The position numbers were made by a program, and so were the translations under genes. The notes beneath the pieces were generated by a model, which did no database searches, was not told the origin of the DNA, and saw nothing but the letters and a program-made list of their open reading frames with translations. DNA of 64,000 bases from contig NZ_CAAHFN010000120.1 in assembly GCF_900961225.1 (NCBI RefSeq), positions 62,001 through 126,000 of the forward strand, given 5' to 3'. The stretch is from Modicisalibacter radicis. Lineage in GTDB: Bacteria > Pseudomonadota > Gammaproteobacteria > Pseudomonadales > Halomonadaceae. How positions within the stretch are numbered: position 1 is the stretch's first letter; each line of letters opens with the position of its first letter. Shown here piece by piece: positions 35,809-43,628 of the stretch.

Positions 35809-35831
35809 GGGCGGCCGATGGCCGCCCTTTT
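35809..35831 (+). terminator. Rho-independent terminator of the peroxiredoxin gene
   Basis: GGGCGGCC (35809-35816) pairs with GGCCGCCC (35820-35827) across GAT, followed by TTTT. It separates this gene from trxB. Confidence 0.92.
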
Positions 35832-35935
35832 GCCGTCTGGGCTCTTGCGCCCCGACGATGACGCTGGGAAAACGACGCCAGTGACGGATACATTGCGATC
35901 TGCGTTTGGCGGTTGCAGGGCCGAGCCCAGATCCA

Positions 35936-35960
35936 AGCTATCCAATGACCAGCTATCCAA
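35936..35960. repeat. Direct repeat upstream of trxB
   Basis: AGCTATCCAA occurs at 35936-35945 and again at 35951-35960, a 15-bp period. It lies about 50 bp before the trxB ATG. It may be a local duplication or a tandem regulator site. Confidence 0.6.
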
Positions 35961-36007
35961 CGAGCGATGCCGTCGTCCGGCGGCGCCCTGCGTGAGAGGA
36001 TTAGTCC

Positions 36008-36961
36008 ATGAGTGAAGTGCGGCACGAGCGCCTGATCATCCTAGGCTCCGGCCCGGCCGGTTACAGCGCGGCCGTCTACGCGGCGCGCGCCAACCTGAAG
36101 CCGTTGCTGATCACCGGCATGGAAGCGGGCGGTCAGTTGACCACCACCACCGATGTCGACAACTGGCCGGGCGATGCCGAGGGCGTCCAGGGCCCTGAAC
36201 TGATGGAACGCATGCGCAAGCATGCCGAGCGCTTCGATACCGAGGTGCTGTTCGATCATATCGACGAGGTGGAACTGCGCCACAAGCCCTTCACGCTCAA
36301 GGGCGGCAGCGGCACCTATACCTGCGATGCGCTGATCATCGCCACCGGCGCCAGCGCCCGTTACCTGGGGCTGCCCTCCGAGCAGCAGTTCATGGGGCAG
36401 GGCGTGTCGGCCTGCGCGACCTGCGACGGCTTCTTCTATCGCAATCAGGAAGTGATCGTGGTGGGGGGCGGCAACACCGCCGTGGAAGAGGCGCTGTATC
36501 TTTCCAACATCGCCTCCAGGGTGACGCTGGTCCATCGTCGCGACAGCCTGCGCGGCGAGAAGATCCTGCAGGACAAGCTGTTCGAGAAGGTCGATAACGG
36601 CAACATCGCCGTCGAATGGAACCAGGTGGTCGAGGAAGTGCTGGGCGACAACACCGGGGTGACCGGGGTGCGACTGCGCTCGACCCTCGACGACAGCGTG
36701 CGCGAGCTGTCCGCGCCGGGGGTATTCATCGCCATCGGCCACACCCCCAACACCGGGATCTTCGAGGGTCAGCTGGAGATGGCCAACGGCTATATCAAGG
36801 TCCGCTCGGGGCTCGAGGGCAATGCCACCGCGACCAGCGTGCCCGGGGTGTTTGCCGCCGGCGACGTGATGGATCACGTCTATCGGCAGGCGATCACTTC
36901 GGCGGGCAGTGGCTGCATGGCGGCGCTGGACGTCGAGCGCTACCTGGAAGGGCTCGACTAG
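36008..36961 (+). CDS. trxB: Thioredoxin reductase
   Basis: A 317-aa FAD/NADPH flavoprotein that keeps thioredoxin reduced. The N-terminal FAD motif is LIILGSGPAGYSAAVYAARA, the redox-active disulfide is Cys136-Ala-Thr-Cys139 (SACATCDGFFY), the NADPH motif is VIVVGGGNTAVEEALYLS, and the C-terminal FAD motif is VFAAGDVMDHVYRQA. GAGAGGATT lies before the ATG at 36008. It has its own upstream region, separated from the peroxiredoxin gene by a terminator. Confidence 0.97.
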   Translation: MSEVRHERLIILGSGPAGYSAAVYAARANLKPLLITGMEAGGQLTTTTDVDNWPGDAEGVQGPELMERMRKHAERFDTEVLFDHIDEVELRHKPFTLKGGSGTYTCDALIIATGASARYLGLPSEQQFMGQGVSACATCDGFFYRNQEVIVVGGGNTAVEEALYLSNIASRVTLVHRRDSLRGEKILQDKLFEKVDNGNIAVEWNQVVEEVLGDNTGVTGVRLRSTLDDSVRELSAPGVFIAIGHTPNTGIFEGQLEMANGYIKVRSGLEGNATATSVPGVFAAGDVMDHVYRQAITSAGSGCMAALDVERYLEGLD

Positions 36962-36992
36962 TCGGCGGCAATGCGCCGATTCGCAAGACCTG

Positions 36993-37020
36993 CCCCGCCG
37001 GCCACGCCGGCGGGGTCTTT
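36993..37020. terminator. Terminator after trxB
   Basis: CCCCGCCGGC (36993-37002) and GCCGGCGGGG (37006-37015) form a 10-bp stem with a 3-nt loop, followed by TCTTT. It lies between convergent trxB and slyX and may serve both. Confidence 0.88.
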
Positions 37021-37052
37021 CATGCCCGGTTGCTCGACAGCGGCCTTGACGC

Positions 37053-37298
37053 TCAATAGTGCGGCGGCCGCTCGTCCGCCTCGCCGGTACCCGGCGCGTC
37101 GAGCGCGTCGAGGGTCTGGCGCTGATCGCGCAGGCGCTGCTGCATCAATTCGTTGATCCGCTCCAGTCGCTCGAGCCGCTGGGCCTGGCCGGCCAGGGCC
37201 TGATCGAGGGTGTCGAGCCAGTGTTCCTGATAGGCCAGGCGGCTCTCCAGCGCCTCGAGCCGCGCTTCCAGGCGGGTGAGCGTGTCATTTTCGATCAT
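37053..37298 (-). CDS. slyX: SlyX family protein
   Basis: An 81-aa, highly charged coiled-coil protein. Heptad-like leucine and arginine spacing runs through LTRLEARLEALESRLAYQEHWLDTLDQALAGQAQRLERLER in successive parts, and the C-terminus ends RPPHY as in SlyX. Its function is unknown. The ATG at 37298 gives MIENDTLTRLE; 11 further upstream in-frame residues are not conserved. It is divergent from the cold-shock-domain gene. Confidence 0.85.
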   Translation of the reverse strand: MIENDTLTRLEARLEALESRLAYQEHWLDTLDQALAGQAQRLERLERINELMQQRLRDQRQTLDALDAPGTGEADERPPHY

Positions 37299-37350
37299 GC
37301 TAGAATCGCTCCGCTGTGTGTTGCCGTTCATCGCGACACCTTACCGTATG

Positions 37351-37384
37351 TTCGAAACCCACCGGCACTCGCCGGCGTTTCGAA
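37351..37384 (+). promoter_or_regulatory. Two-tier hairpin upstream of the membrane cold-shock gene
   Basis: Outer arms TTCGAAAC (37351-37358) and GTTTCGAA (37377-37384) are perfectly complementary. Inside them, CCGGC (37362-37366) pairs with GCCGG (37371-37375) across an ACTC loop, leaving a small internal loop. It lies about 130 bp before the ATG and 50 bp before slyX on the other side. It could be a structured 5' leader or a DNA operator. Confidence 0.55.
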
Positions 37385-37516
37385 CCCGTTGAGCTTGGAA
37401 CCATCACGCTTTTACAAGCGCCGAGCTTCGCAACGATCGCTCTTCGAAGCACCGCCCCGCCGCGCTCGAGTCGCCAGGGGCCGTCATTGTCAGCACAACA
37501 AGAGAGTTCAAGGTCC

Positions 37517-37981
37517 ATGAATCGAAAGGTATTACTCCGCTGTAGTCTCATCAGTCTCCTGCTCGCCGCTCCCGCTCCGCTGCTGATCGCCCTGTTGGCA
37601 TCGCTGGTCGATGGTGCCCTGACCGGGGCCCTCGAGGAAGCGTTGACACTCGACGGCATCGAGCGGATCTACGTGGCCAGTGCGGTGGCGGTATTCGTGA
37701 TTCTGCTGGTCGCCACCATCGCCGTGCACAGCCTCACCCCGCAACTCGTCAATCTCGCCGAGATCGAGAACGACGATCGCGAGATGGGCGAGGTGAAGTG
37801 GTTCAACGTCAACAAGGGCTATGGCTTCATCACCCGCGACAACGGGGAGGATGTGTTCGTGCACTTCCGGGCCATTCGCGGCAAGGGCCACCGGACCCTG
37901 GCCGAGGGTCAGAAGGTGCGCTATCACGTGATCAACAACGAACGCGGCCTGCAGGCCGACGACGTGACCGTCATCACCTGA
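37517..37981 (+). CDS. Membrane-anchored cold-shock domain protein
   Basis: A 154-aa protein with two N-terminal membrane segments (about residues 8-30 and 51-71) joined by a short acidic loop, then a C-terminal cold-shock domain (residues 90-154). The RNA-binding motifs are intact: KGYGFI (RNP1, 100-105) and DVFVHF (RNP2, 112-117), after MGEVKWFNVN. With both termini cytoplasmic, the domain would be held at the inner face of the membrane. Most Csp proteins are free 70-aa proteins, so this is an unusual architecture. The ATG at 37517 is preceded by AAGG; a longer upstream reading is not credible. Confidence 0.88.
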   Translation: MNRKVLLRCSLISLLLAAPAPLLIALLASLVDGALTGALEEALTLDGIERIYVASAVAVFVILLVATIAVHSLTPQLVNLAEIENDDREMGEVKWFNVNKGYGFITRDNGEDVFVHFRAIRGKGHRTLAEGQKVRYHVINNERGLQADDVTVIT

Positions 37982-38008
37982 ACGCGGCGCCGCCGCGTTT
38001 GACCGGAC

Positions 38009-38041
38009 GCCCCGGTCGGCTTGCGCCGGCCGGGGCATTTT
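38009..38041. terminator. Terminator after the membrane cold-shock gene
   Basis: GCCCCGGTCGGC (38009-38020) pairs over 12 positions, with one wobble, with GCCGGCCGGGGC (38025-38036) across TTGC, followed by ATTTT. It lies between convergent genes. Confidence 0.9.
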
Positions 38042-38069
38042 CGTCTGAGCGGGCGCCTCGGCGATGGCC

Positions 38070-39017
38070 TCAACCGGGCGCCGGTTGATCGCCATGATTG
38101 GGTCGCGAATCGACGTCGGCGCGCGCCTCGGCCTCGACGAATACCCGCTTGACCGTCTCCTCTTGCTGCTTGATGCGCGCATCGAGCGCGGCGATAGAGC
38201 GCTCGATGCGTTCGGCCGGGGTGCCGCGGGCGAAGCGCACGCTGAGGATCGCCAGGATGAAGTCCGGTCCCATGTGCATGGTCAACACTTCGTTGACGCG
38301 CTCCACGCCGTCGGCCTCGCCGGCCAAGCCGCGGATCGACTCGACCACGCTGCGATTGGCGCTTTCGCCAATCAACAATCCCTTGGTCTCGATCGCCAGC
38401 CAGATCGCCGTGCCGCCGAGGATCATGCCGATCAGCACCGAGGCGATGCCGTCGAAGACAGGGTTGCCGGTCCACTGGCTCAGCGCCACGCCGGCCATCG
38501 CCGCCAACAGGCCAAGCAGTGCCGCCGAATCCTCGAAGACCACCACGAACAGCGCCGGGTCCTTGCCGCGACGCACTGCCTGCACGTAGCTCCACTTGCC
38601 CTTGGTCTTGCGGAACTGATTGAGTGCGAACGCCCAGGAGGCGCCCTCGAAGAGAATCCCCAGCCCCAGCACGATGTAATTGATCAGCGGCGATTCCATC
38701 GGCTCGGGGGCGATGATATGGCGGATGCCTTCGTAGAGCGACACGCCGGCGCCGACCGCGAAGATCAACAGCGCGACGACGAAGCTCCAGAAGTAGACTT
38801 CCTTGCCATGACCGAAGGGAAACTGGGCGCTGGCGGGCTGCTTGGCGCGCTTCAGGCCCAGCAGCAGCAACACCTGGTTGCCGGTGTCGACCACCGAGTG
38901 AATGCCTTCGGAGAGCATCGCCGAACTGCCGGTCATCGCCGCGGCGACGAACTTGGTGATGGCGATCAATGTATTGCCGCCCATTGCGGCATAGATCGCC
39001 GGCTTGGATTCTGCCAT
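38070..39017 (-). CDS. Cation diffusion facilitator (CDF) family efflux protein
   Basis: A 315-aa membrane protein with five to six hydrophobic segments and a C-terminal cytoplasmic domain (about residues 210-290). The first metal-site helix reads MLSEGIHSVVDTGNQ (His and Asp four apart) and the second FEDSAALLGLLAA (Asp), as in CDF exporters of Zn, Fe or Mn. A His-rich loop is absent. The ATG at 39017 is preceded by GGAGG; 12 residues further upstream are unlikely to be translated. A MITE-like element lies just upstream. Confidence 0.9.
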   Translation of the reverse strand: MAESKPAIYAAMGGNTLIAITKFVAAAMTGSSAMLSEGIHSVVDTGNQVLLLLGLKRAKQPASAQFPFGHGKEVYFWSFVVALLIFAVGAGVSLYEGIRHIIAPEPMESPLINYIVLGLGILFEGASWAFALNQFRKTKGKWSYVQAVRRGKDPALFVVVFEDSAALLGLLAAMAGVALSQWTGNPVFDGIASVLIGMILGGTAIWLAIETKGLLIGESANRSVVESIRGLAGEADGVERVNEVLTMHMGPDFILAILSVRFARGTPAERIERSIAALDARIKQQEETVKRVFVEAEARADVDSRPNHGDQPAPG

Positions 39018-39038
39018 GGTGCTTCCTCCCTGAAGCAG

Positions 39039-39180
39039 GGAAGCACTGCACAAATGCCTGCACGGGCGAATCGCTGCGTTACGCGGTGCTCAAAATCCTC
39101 ACATATACCCCATATGCTGCGGTTTCTGTGCTCCGGGCGCCTTGCGCTTCATCCCGTTCGCCTATTTGTTCAGCACTTCC
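39039..39180. mobile_element. MITE-like imperfect inverted-repeat element
   Basis: The 142-bp stretch begins GGAAGCACTGCACAAAT (39039-39055), and its other end, read in reverse complement, begins GGAAGTGCTGAACAAAT. These ends match at 14 of 17 positions, and further similarity continues inward on both arms (ACGGG, the GGTGCTC/GGAGCAC region) to a central CATAT-N5-ATATG (39102-39116). The ends resemble IS5-type terminal repeats. No transposase and no clear target duplication are seen. It lies between the CDF gene and the end of the gene at 39205-39591. Confidence 0.6.
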
Positions 39181-39204
39181 TCAAAGTTAGAGACGATTTC
39201 GTCG

Positions 39205-39591
39205 TTACTGGCCGGAATCCGGCCAGGTGATGGCGCCTTCATGACCGTCGGGGCGGACCTGCCAGAAGCGGTCGGGATCGTCGCCCGGCTGCCAGCCGCC
39301 CAGCGAGCAGCGCACCTCGCAGGCCAGCGCGGCGACCGCCGCGCGGGCGCAGTCGATGTCGCGCGGCCAGGGCGTCGCGTCGCTGTCGAACCACAGGCTG
39401 GCGAAGCCGTCGGCGGCGTTCTCGACCAGCAGGATCGGCACCAGCGCGCCCTCGCAGTGGCCCTGCCCCCGCCACTTGCGCTTGCCGGCGGGCTCGAGCG
39501 GGGCGGCATCGAGCAGCGGTCCGAGCCAGGCGTTGAGACGTTCGAGCGAGACGTCGGCCAGGTAGATCTCGATGTCGGGATAGCGTTGCAT
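39205..39591 (-). CDS. Conserved hypothetical protein next to dapE
   Basis: A 128-aa soluble protein that I cannot assign to a characterised family. It begins MQRYPDIEIYLADVSLERL and contains a Trp-rich, acidic C-terminal half (SLWFDSDATPWPRDIDCARAA, GGWQPGDDPDRFWQVRPDGHEG by parts). No signal peptide, membrane segment or metal motif is visible. It starts 8 bp after dapE and is probably the last gene of the dapC-arsC-dapD-dapE unit. Confidence 0.75.
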   Translation of the reverse strand: MQRYPDIEIYLADVSLERLNAWLGPLLDAAPLEPAGKRKWRGQGHCEGALVPILLVENAADGFASLWFDSDATPWPRDIDCARAAVAALACEVRCSLGGWQPGDDPDRFWQVRPDGHEGAITWPDSGQ

Positions 39592-39599
39592 GGCGGACC

Positions 39600-40766
39600 T
39601 CAGGTGAACAGCCGTTTGATGATCGCTTCGTAGGCCTGGCTCAGGGTATCGAGATCGGCGGCGCGGACGCGCTCGTTGACCTTGTGGATGGTCGCGTTGA
39701 GCGGGCCGAGTTCGACCACCTGGCTGCCCAGTTGGGCGATGAAGCGGCCGTCCGAGGTGCCGCCGGCGGTCGACAGCGCCGGCGTCTCGCCGGTGATCGC
39801 ACCGACCCCGGCGAGCACCGCTTCGATCAGCTCGCCCTCGGCGGTCAGGAACGGTTCTCCGTTGAGCGTCCAGTCGAGGCGATAGTCGAGGCCGTGGGCG
39901 TCGAGGATCGCCTCGGCGCGTTCGCGCAGCTGCTCGTGGGTGACCTCGGTGGAGTAGCGGAAGTTGAATACCACTTCCAGCTCCCCGGGGATCACGTTGC
40001 TCGCGCCGGTGCCCGCGCGCAGGTTGGAGATCTGGAAGCTGGTGGCGGGGAAGAAGGCGTTGCCGTCGTCCCAGTGCTCGCGGCACAGCGCGTCGAGCGC
40101 CGGCGCCGCGGCGTGGATCGGGTTGCGCGCCAGGTGCGGGTAGGCGACGTGGCCCTGGACCCCCTTGACCCGCAGCACGCCGCCCAGCGAACCGCGCCGG
40201 CCGTTCTTGACGGTGTCGCCGAGCCGCTCGCTGGAGGAGGGCTCGCCGACGATGCAGTAATCCAGCCGTTCGTGGGCCTCGCGCAGGTGCTCGACCACCG
40301 CCCGGGTGCCGTCGATCGCCGGTCCCTCCTCGTCGGAAGTGATCAGAAAGGCCAGCCGCCCGGGGTGGTCGGGATGGGCGGCGACGAAGCGCTCCACCGC
40401 GGTGAGCATCGCCGCCAGGCTGCCCTTCATGTCCGCGGCGCCGCGCCCGCACAGCTCGCCGGCCTCGTTGATGTGCGGCTCGAACGGCGGTGTGTGCCAC
40501 TGCGCCTCGGGGCCGCTGGGCACCACGTCGGTGTGGCCGGCGAAGGCCAGCACCGGGCCATGATGGCCGCGTACCGCCCAGAAATTCTCGACATCGCCGA
40601 AGGGCAGTCGCTGGATGGTGAATCCGAGGCGTTCGAGGCGCTCGATCATCAGCGCCTGGCAGCCGGCGTCGTCGGGGGTCACCGAGGCGCGGCGCATCAG
40701 CTCGATGGCCAGTTCCAGGGTCGCGGACAGGGGCTGGCCGGGTTCGGCGGGGGCGGGCGAGGTCAT
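39600..40766 (-). CDS. dapE: DapE, succinyl-diaminopimelate desuccinylase
   Basis: A 388-aa M20-family dizinc hydrolase that releases succinate from N-succinyl-LL-diaminopimelate in lysine and peptidoglycan precursor synthesis. Metal and catalytic motifs are LAFAGHTDVVPSG, CGRGAADMKGSLAAM, ITSDEEGPAIDGT and IVGEPSSS. The dimerisation domain contains GVQGHVAYPHLARNPIH. The ATG at 40766 gives MTSPAPAEPGQ; 21 upstream in-frame residues are unlikely. It follows dapD by about 50 bp. Confidence 0.96.
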   Translation of the reverse strand: MTSPAPAEPGQPLSATLELAIELMRRASVTPDDAGCQALMIERLERLGFTIQRLPFGDVENFWAVRGHHGPVLAFAGHTDVVPSGPEAQWHTPPFEPHINEAGELCGRGAADMKGSLAAMLTAVERFVAAHPDHPGRLAFLITSDEEGPAIDGTRAVVEHLREAHERLDYCIVGEPSSSERLGDTVKNGRRGSLGGVLRVKGVQGHVAYPHLARNPIHAAAPALDALCREHWDDGNAFFPATSFQISNLRAGTGASNVIPGELEVVFNFRYSTEVTHEQLRERAEAILDAHGLDYRLDWTLNGEPFLTAEGELIEAVLAGVGAITGETPALSTAGGTSDGRFIAQLGSQVVELGPLNATIHKVNERVRAADLDTLSQAYEAIIKRLFT

Positions 40767-40815
40767 GACGGTTCCCGGTAGCGGCGAATGGGGCGCCCGG
40801 TCGGGGCGCCACGAA

Positions 40816-41841
40816 TCAATTGTGGGCATGCAATGCTTCGTTGAGCGCCACGGCGCTCTTGTTGGTCAGGCACTCGACGCGTCCATTGAGCGAGTTGCGA
40901 CGCAGCAGCAGGTCGCTCTGGCCGGCCAGCTCGCGGGCCGCCACCCGGTCGACCTCCTGGCCCTGATCGTCGAGCACCGCGACCTTGGTGCCGGCGGTGA
41001 TGTACAGCCCGGCCTCGACCGTGCAGCGATCGCCCAGCGGAATGCCGATACCGGCGTTGGCGCCGATCAGGCAGCCCTCGCCGACCTTGATGACGATGTT
41101 GCCGCCGCCGGACAGCGTGCCCATGGTCGAGCAGCCGCCGCCGAGATCCGAGCCCTTGCCGACCATCACGCCGGCCGAGACGCGGCCTTCGACCATGCCC
41201 GGGCCTTCGGTGCCGGCATTGAAGTTGACGAAGCCTTCGTGCATCACCGTGGTGCCCTCGCCGAGATAGGCGCCCAGGCGCACCCGCGCGGTATCGCCGA
41301 TGCGAATGCCCTTGGGCACCACGTAGTCGGCCATCTTGGGGAACTTGTCGACGCAGTCCACCGCCAGCGTGCGCCCCTCGAGGCGTGCCTTGAGGCGTCG
41401 CGCCGGGAGCTCCTCGATGTCGATCGGGCCCTCGTTGGTCCAGGCGATATTGCGCAGCAGGCCGAACATGCCGGTCAGGTCGACGCCGTGCGGCTTGACC
41501 AGCCGATGCGACAGCAGGTGCAGCTTGAGATAGACCTCCGGCGCGCTCTCGGGCGGCTGGTCGACCTCGATGAAGGTCGCCACCAGCGGGCGTCTGCTGG
41601 CGGCCAGCAAGGTGGCGAGCTCGGCCTGCTCGTCGTCGCCGGCGGCCTTGAAAGCCTCGGCCAGCTTGCCGCAGTGCTCGGGCAAGAAGCTCACCGCGGC
41701 GTTGCCGGCGGGAGCGTCGAGGGCCTCGCGTGCGGCCTCCGCCAGCGCGCTGGCGGGCTGAAACACGGGCGCCGGGTAGTAGACGTCGAGCCAGTCGCCC
41801 TGGGTGTTCTGGTTGCCGATTCCGAGCGCGAAACTCAGCAT
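40816..41841 (-). CDS. dapD: DapD, 2,3,4,5-tetrahydropyridine-2,6-dicarboxylate N-succinyltransferase
   Basis: A 341-aa enzyme of the longer DapD class, as in pseudomonads. The C-terminal half is a left-handed beta-helix of hexapeptide repeats (GIRIGDTARVRLGAYLGEG in part, EGFVNFNAG, GRVSAGVMVGKGSDLGGG). It transfers succinyl from succinyl-CoA to tetrahydrodipicolinate. AGGAG precedes the ATG at 41841. It lies between the ArsC-like gene and dapE in the succinylase-pathway gene group. Confidence 0.96.
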   Translation of the reverse strand: MLSFALGIGNQNTQGDWLDVYYPAPVFQPASALAEAAREALDAPAGNAAVSFLPEHCGKLAEAFKAAGDDEQAELATLLAASRRPLVATFIEVDQPPESAPEVYLKLHLLSHRLVKPHGVDLTGMFGLLRNIAWTNEGPIDIEELPARRLKARLEGRTLAVDCVDKFPKMADYVVPKGIRIGDTARVRLGAYLGEGTTVMHEGFVNFNAGTEGPGMVEGRVSAGVMVGKGSDLGGGCSTMGTLSGGGNIVIKVGEGCLIGANAGIGIPLGDRCTVEAGLYITAGTKVAVLDDQGQEVDRVAARELAGQSDLLLRRNSLNGRVECLTNKSAVALNEALHAHN

Positions 41842-41893
41842 GCGATTCTCCTGAAGGTAATGGTTGGTGAGTCGGGCGGCTGCGGGGCGCCGG

Positions 41894-42250
41894 TCACGCC
41901 GTGCCGGCCAGGCCGGCATAGCCATCGCGCGGCGCCCCGACCAGCAATCGTTCGCCGGTGTCGAGCAGCGGCCGCTTGAGCAGCGTCGGCTGGGCAAGGA
42001 TCAGCGCGGTAGCGTGCTCGGCATCGCTGCGTGCCGCTCGCTGGTCGTCCGCGTCCAGGTTGCGCCAGGTGGTGCTGCGGGTGTTGAGCAGCGTGGCGAG
42101 GTCGGCCAGGGTCAGAAAGTGTGCCAGCCGCTCGCGGTCGAGGCCGTCATCGCGCAGGTCGTGATAGCGGTAATCGATGCCCTGCGCCTCGAGGGCCTTG
42201 CGCGCCTTGCGGCAGCTGTCGCAGTTGTTGATGCCGTATAGGGTGTTCAT
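41894..42250 (-). CDS. ArsC/Spx-family thioredoxin-fold protein (YffB-like)
   Basis: A 118-aa protein with the ArsC-family N-terminus MNTLYGINNCDSCRKARKALE, where Cys10 and Cys13 form a CxxC, followed by DYRYHDLRDDGL and KRPLLDTGERLLVG. YffB-type proteins adjoin dapE in E. coli too. They have a glutathione-dependent thiol-reductase fold but no proven arsenate role. The Arg set of true arsenate reductases is not clearly present, so I do not call it an arsenate reductase. Confidence 0.88.
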   Translation of the reverse strand: MNTLYGINNCDSCRKARKALEAQGIDYRYHDLRDDGLDRERLAHFLTLADLATLLNTRSTTWRNLDADDQRAARSDAEHATALILAQPTLLKRPLLDTGERLLVGAPRDGYAGLAGTA

Positions 42251-42296
42251 GGGCTGGGTCGGCTGTCCTGATGCAAGAGGGGATTCAAGCGCCGGT

Positions 42297-43511
42297 TCAT
42301 GCGTGGCGCTCGATAAAGGCGCGGATGCGCCGGGCGGCTTCCAGCGTGTCTTCGAGCTCGGCGACCAGCGCCAGCCGCACGCGCCCGGCCCCGGGGTTGT
42401 GCGTGGTGCCGCAGTTTCCCGTGTCGCGGGACATGTAGCTTCCCGGCAGCACCGTGACGTGCTGTTCGCCGTAGAGCGCCCGAGCGAAGGCCTCGTCGTC
42501 GCCGCCGGGCACCGCCGGCCACAGGTAGAAACTGGCCTCGGGGGCGGGAAAGTCCATCACCGGCGCCAGGATATCGCCGACGGCGGCGAACTTCTCACGG
42601 TAGGCGTCGCGATTGGCGCGCACGTGGTCCTCGTTGCCCCAGGCGACGAGCGAGGCCCGCTGGGTGGCAAGCGGCATCGCGCAGCCGTGGTAGGTGCGGT
42701 AGCGCTTGAACGGCGCGATCAGCGCGGCGTCGCCGGCGACGAAGCCCGAGCGCAGCCCGGGCAGGTTGGAGCGCTTGGAGAGCGAGTGGAAGACGATGCA
42801 GCGCCGGTAGTCGTCGCGGCCCAGGCTGCGGCAGGCCTCCAGCAGTCCCGGCGGCGGGCGGCGTTCGTCGAGATAGAGCTCGGAATAGCATTCGTCCGAG
42901 GCGATCAGGAAGTCGTGCTCGTCGGCGAGTTCGATCAACTGCCGGTAATCGGCGAGCGGCGTGACCGCGCCGGTGGGGTTGCCGGGCGAGCAGACGAACA
43001 CCAGCTGGACGTCGCGCCACACCTCGGCGGGCACCGCCGCGTAATCGGGGCAAAAGCCGTTTTCGGTGCTGCAGTCGAGATACAGCGGCTCGCCGCCGGC
43101 GAGCAGCGCGGCGCCCTCGTAGATCTGGTAGAACGGGTTGGGCATCGCCACCCTGGCCGGCCGGGTGCGGTCCAGTGCGGCCTGGACGAAGGCGAAGAGC
43201 GCCTCGCGGGTGCCGTTGACCGGCAGCACGTGCCGTTCGGGGTCGAGGCTGCGCTCGGTCAGCCCGTAGCGCCGGCTCGCCCATTCGGCGATCGCCGTGC
43301 GCAGCTCGAGCAAGCCGGTGGTGGTCGGGTAGCGGGCGACCTCGTCCTCGTGGCGGCGCAGCGCCTCGAGTACCGCCGGCGGCGGGGCGTGTTGCGGCTC
43401 GCCGATCGACAGCGCGATGGGCGCCCTGTCGGCCGGCGGCGTCACCCCCGCCTTGAGTCGGGTCAGGCGCTCGAAGGGGTAGGGCTTGAGCGCATCGAGA
43501 TTGGGATTCAT
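42297..43511 (-). CDS. dapC: DapC, succinyldiaminopimelate transaminase
   Basis: A 404-aa fold-type I PLP aminotransferase. The PLP lysine is in FHSLSKRSNLPGLRSGF, with the cofactor-binding SPGNPTGAV, the Asp/Tyr region IASDECYSELY and the C-terminal carboxylate-binding Arg near VRLALV. Together with dapD and dapE in the same strand group it is assigned to N-succinyl-2-amino-6-ketopimelate amination. It starts the dap unit; a near-consensus promoter lies upstream. Confidence 0.93.
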   Translation of the reverse strand: MNPNLDALKPYPFERLTRLKAGVTPPADRAPIALSIGEPQHAPPPAVLEALRRHEDEVARYPTTTGLLELRTAIAEWASRRYGLTERSLDPERHVLPVNGTREALFAFVQAALDRTRPARVAMPNPFYQIYEGAALLAGGEPLYLDCSTENGFCPDYAAVPAEVWRDVQLVFVCSPGNPTGAVTPLADYRQLIELADEHDFLIASDECYSELYLDERRPPPGLLEACRSLGRDDYRRCIVFHSLSKRSNLPGLRSGFVAGDAALIAPFKRYRTYHGCAMPLATQRASLVAWGNEDHVRANRDAYREKFAAVGDILAPVMDFPAPEASFYLWPAVPGGDDEAFARALYGEQHVTVLPGSYMSRDTGNCGTTHNPGAGRVRLALVAELEDTLEAARRIRAFIERHA

Positions 43512-43579
43512 GGGCGTTCCAGCGGTCTGCGCCAGGGCAGGGTTGTCTCGTTATGGGCGCCGTGGGCGCGAAACCCTCG

Positions 43580-43608
43580 ATTATAGGGAAGGCGAGGGGC
43601 CCCCTCAA
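43580..43608 (-). promoter_or_regulatory. Sigma-70 promoter for the dapC unit
   Basis: On the minus strand TTGAGG (43603-43608), a 17-bp spacer and a perfect TATAAT (43580-43585). It ends 68 bp before the dapC ATG at 43511. Confidence 0.82.
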
Positions 43609-43628
43609 ATGCCCGCCGGCGCGGGCCA

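Noticed and set aside
39102..39180. Short peptide-coding frames within the inverted-repeat element
   Set aside because: They are by-products of the MITE-like repeat, without ribosome-binding site or family match.
41894..42250. Arsenate reductase assignment
   Set aside because: The protein has the ArsC-family fold and CxxC, but no arsenic-resistance neighbours and no clear set of arsenate-binding arginines; the dapD/dapE context fits the YffB type.
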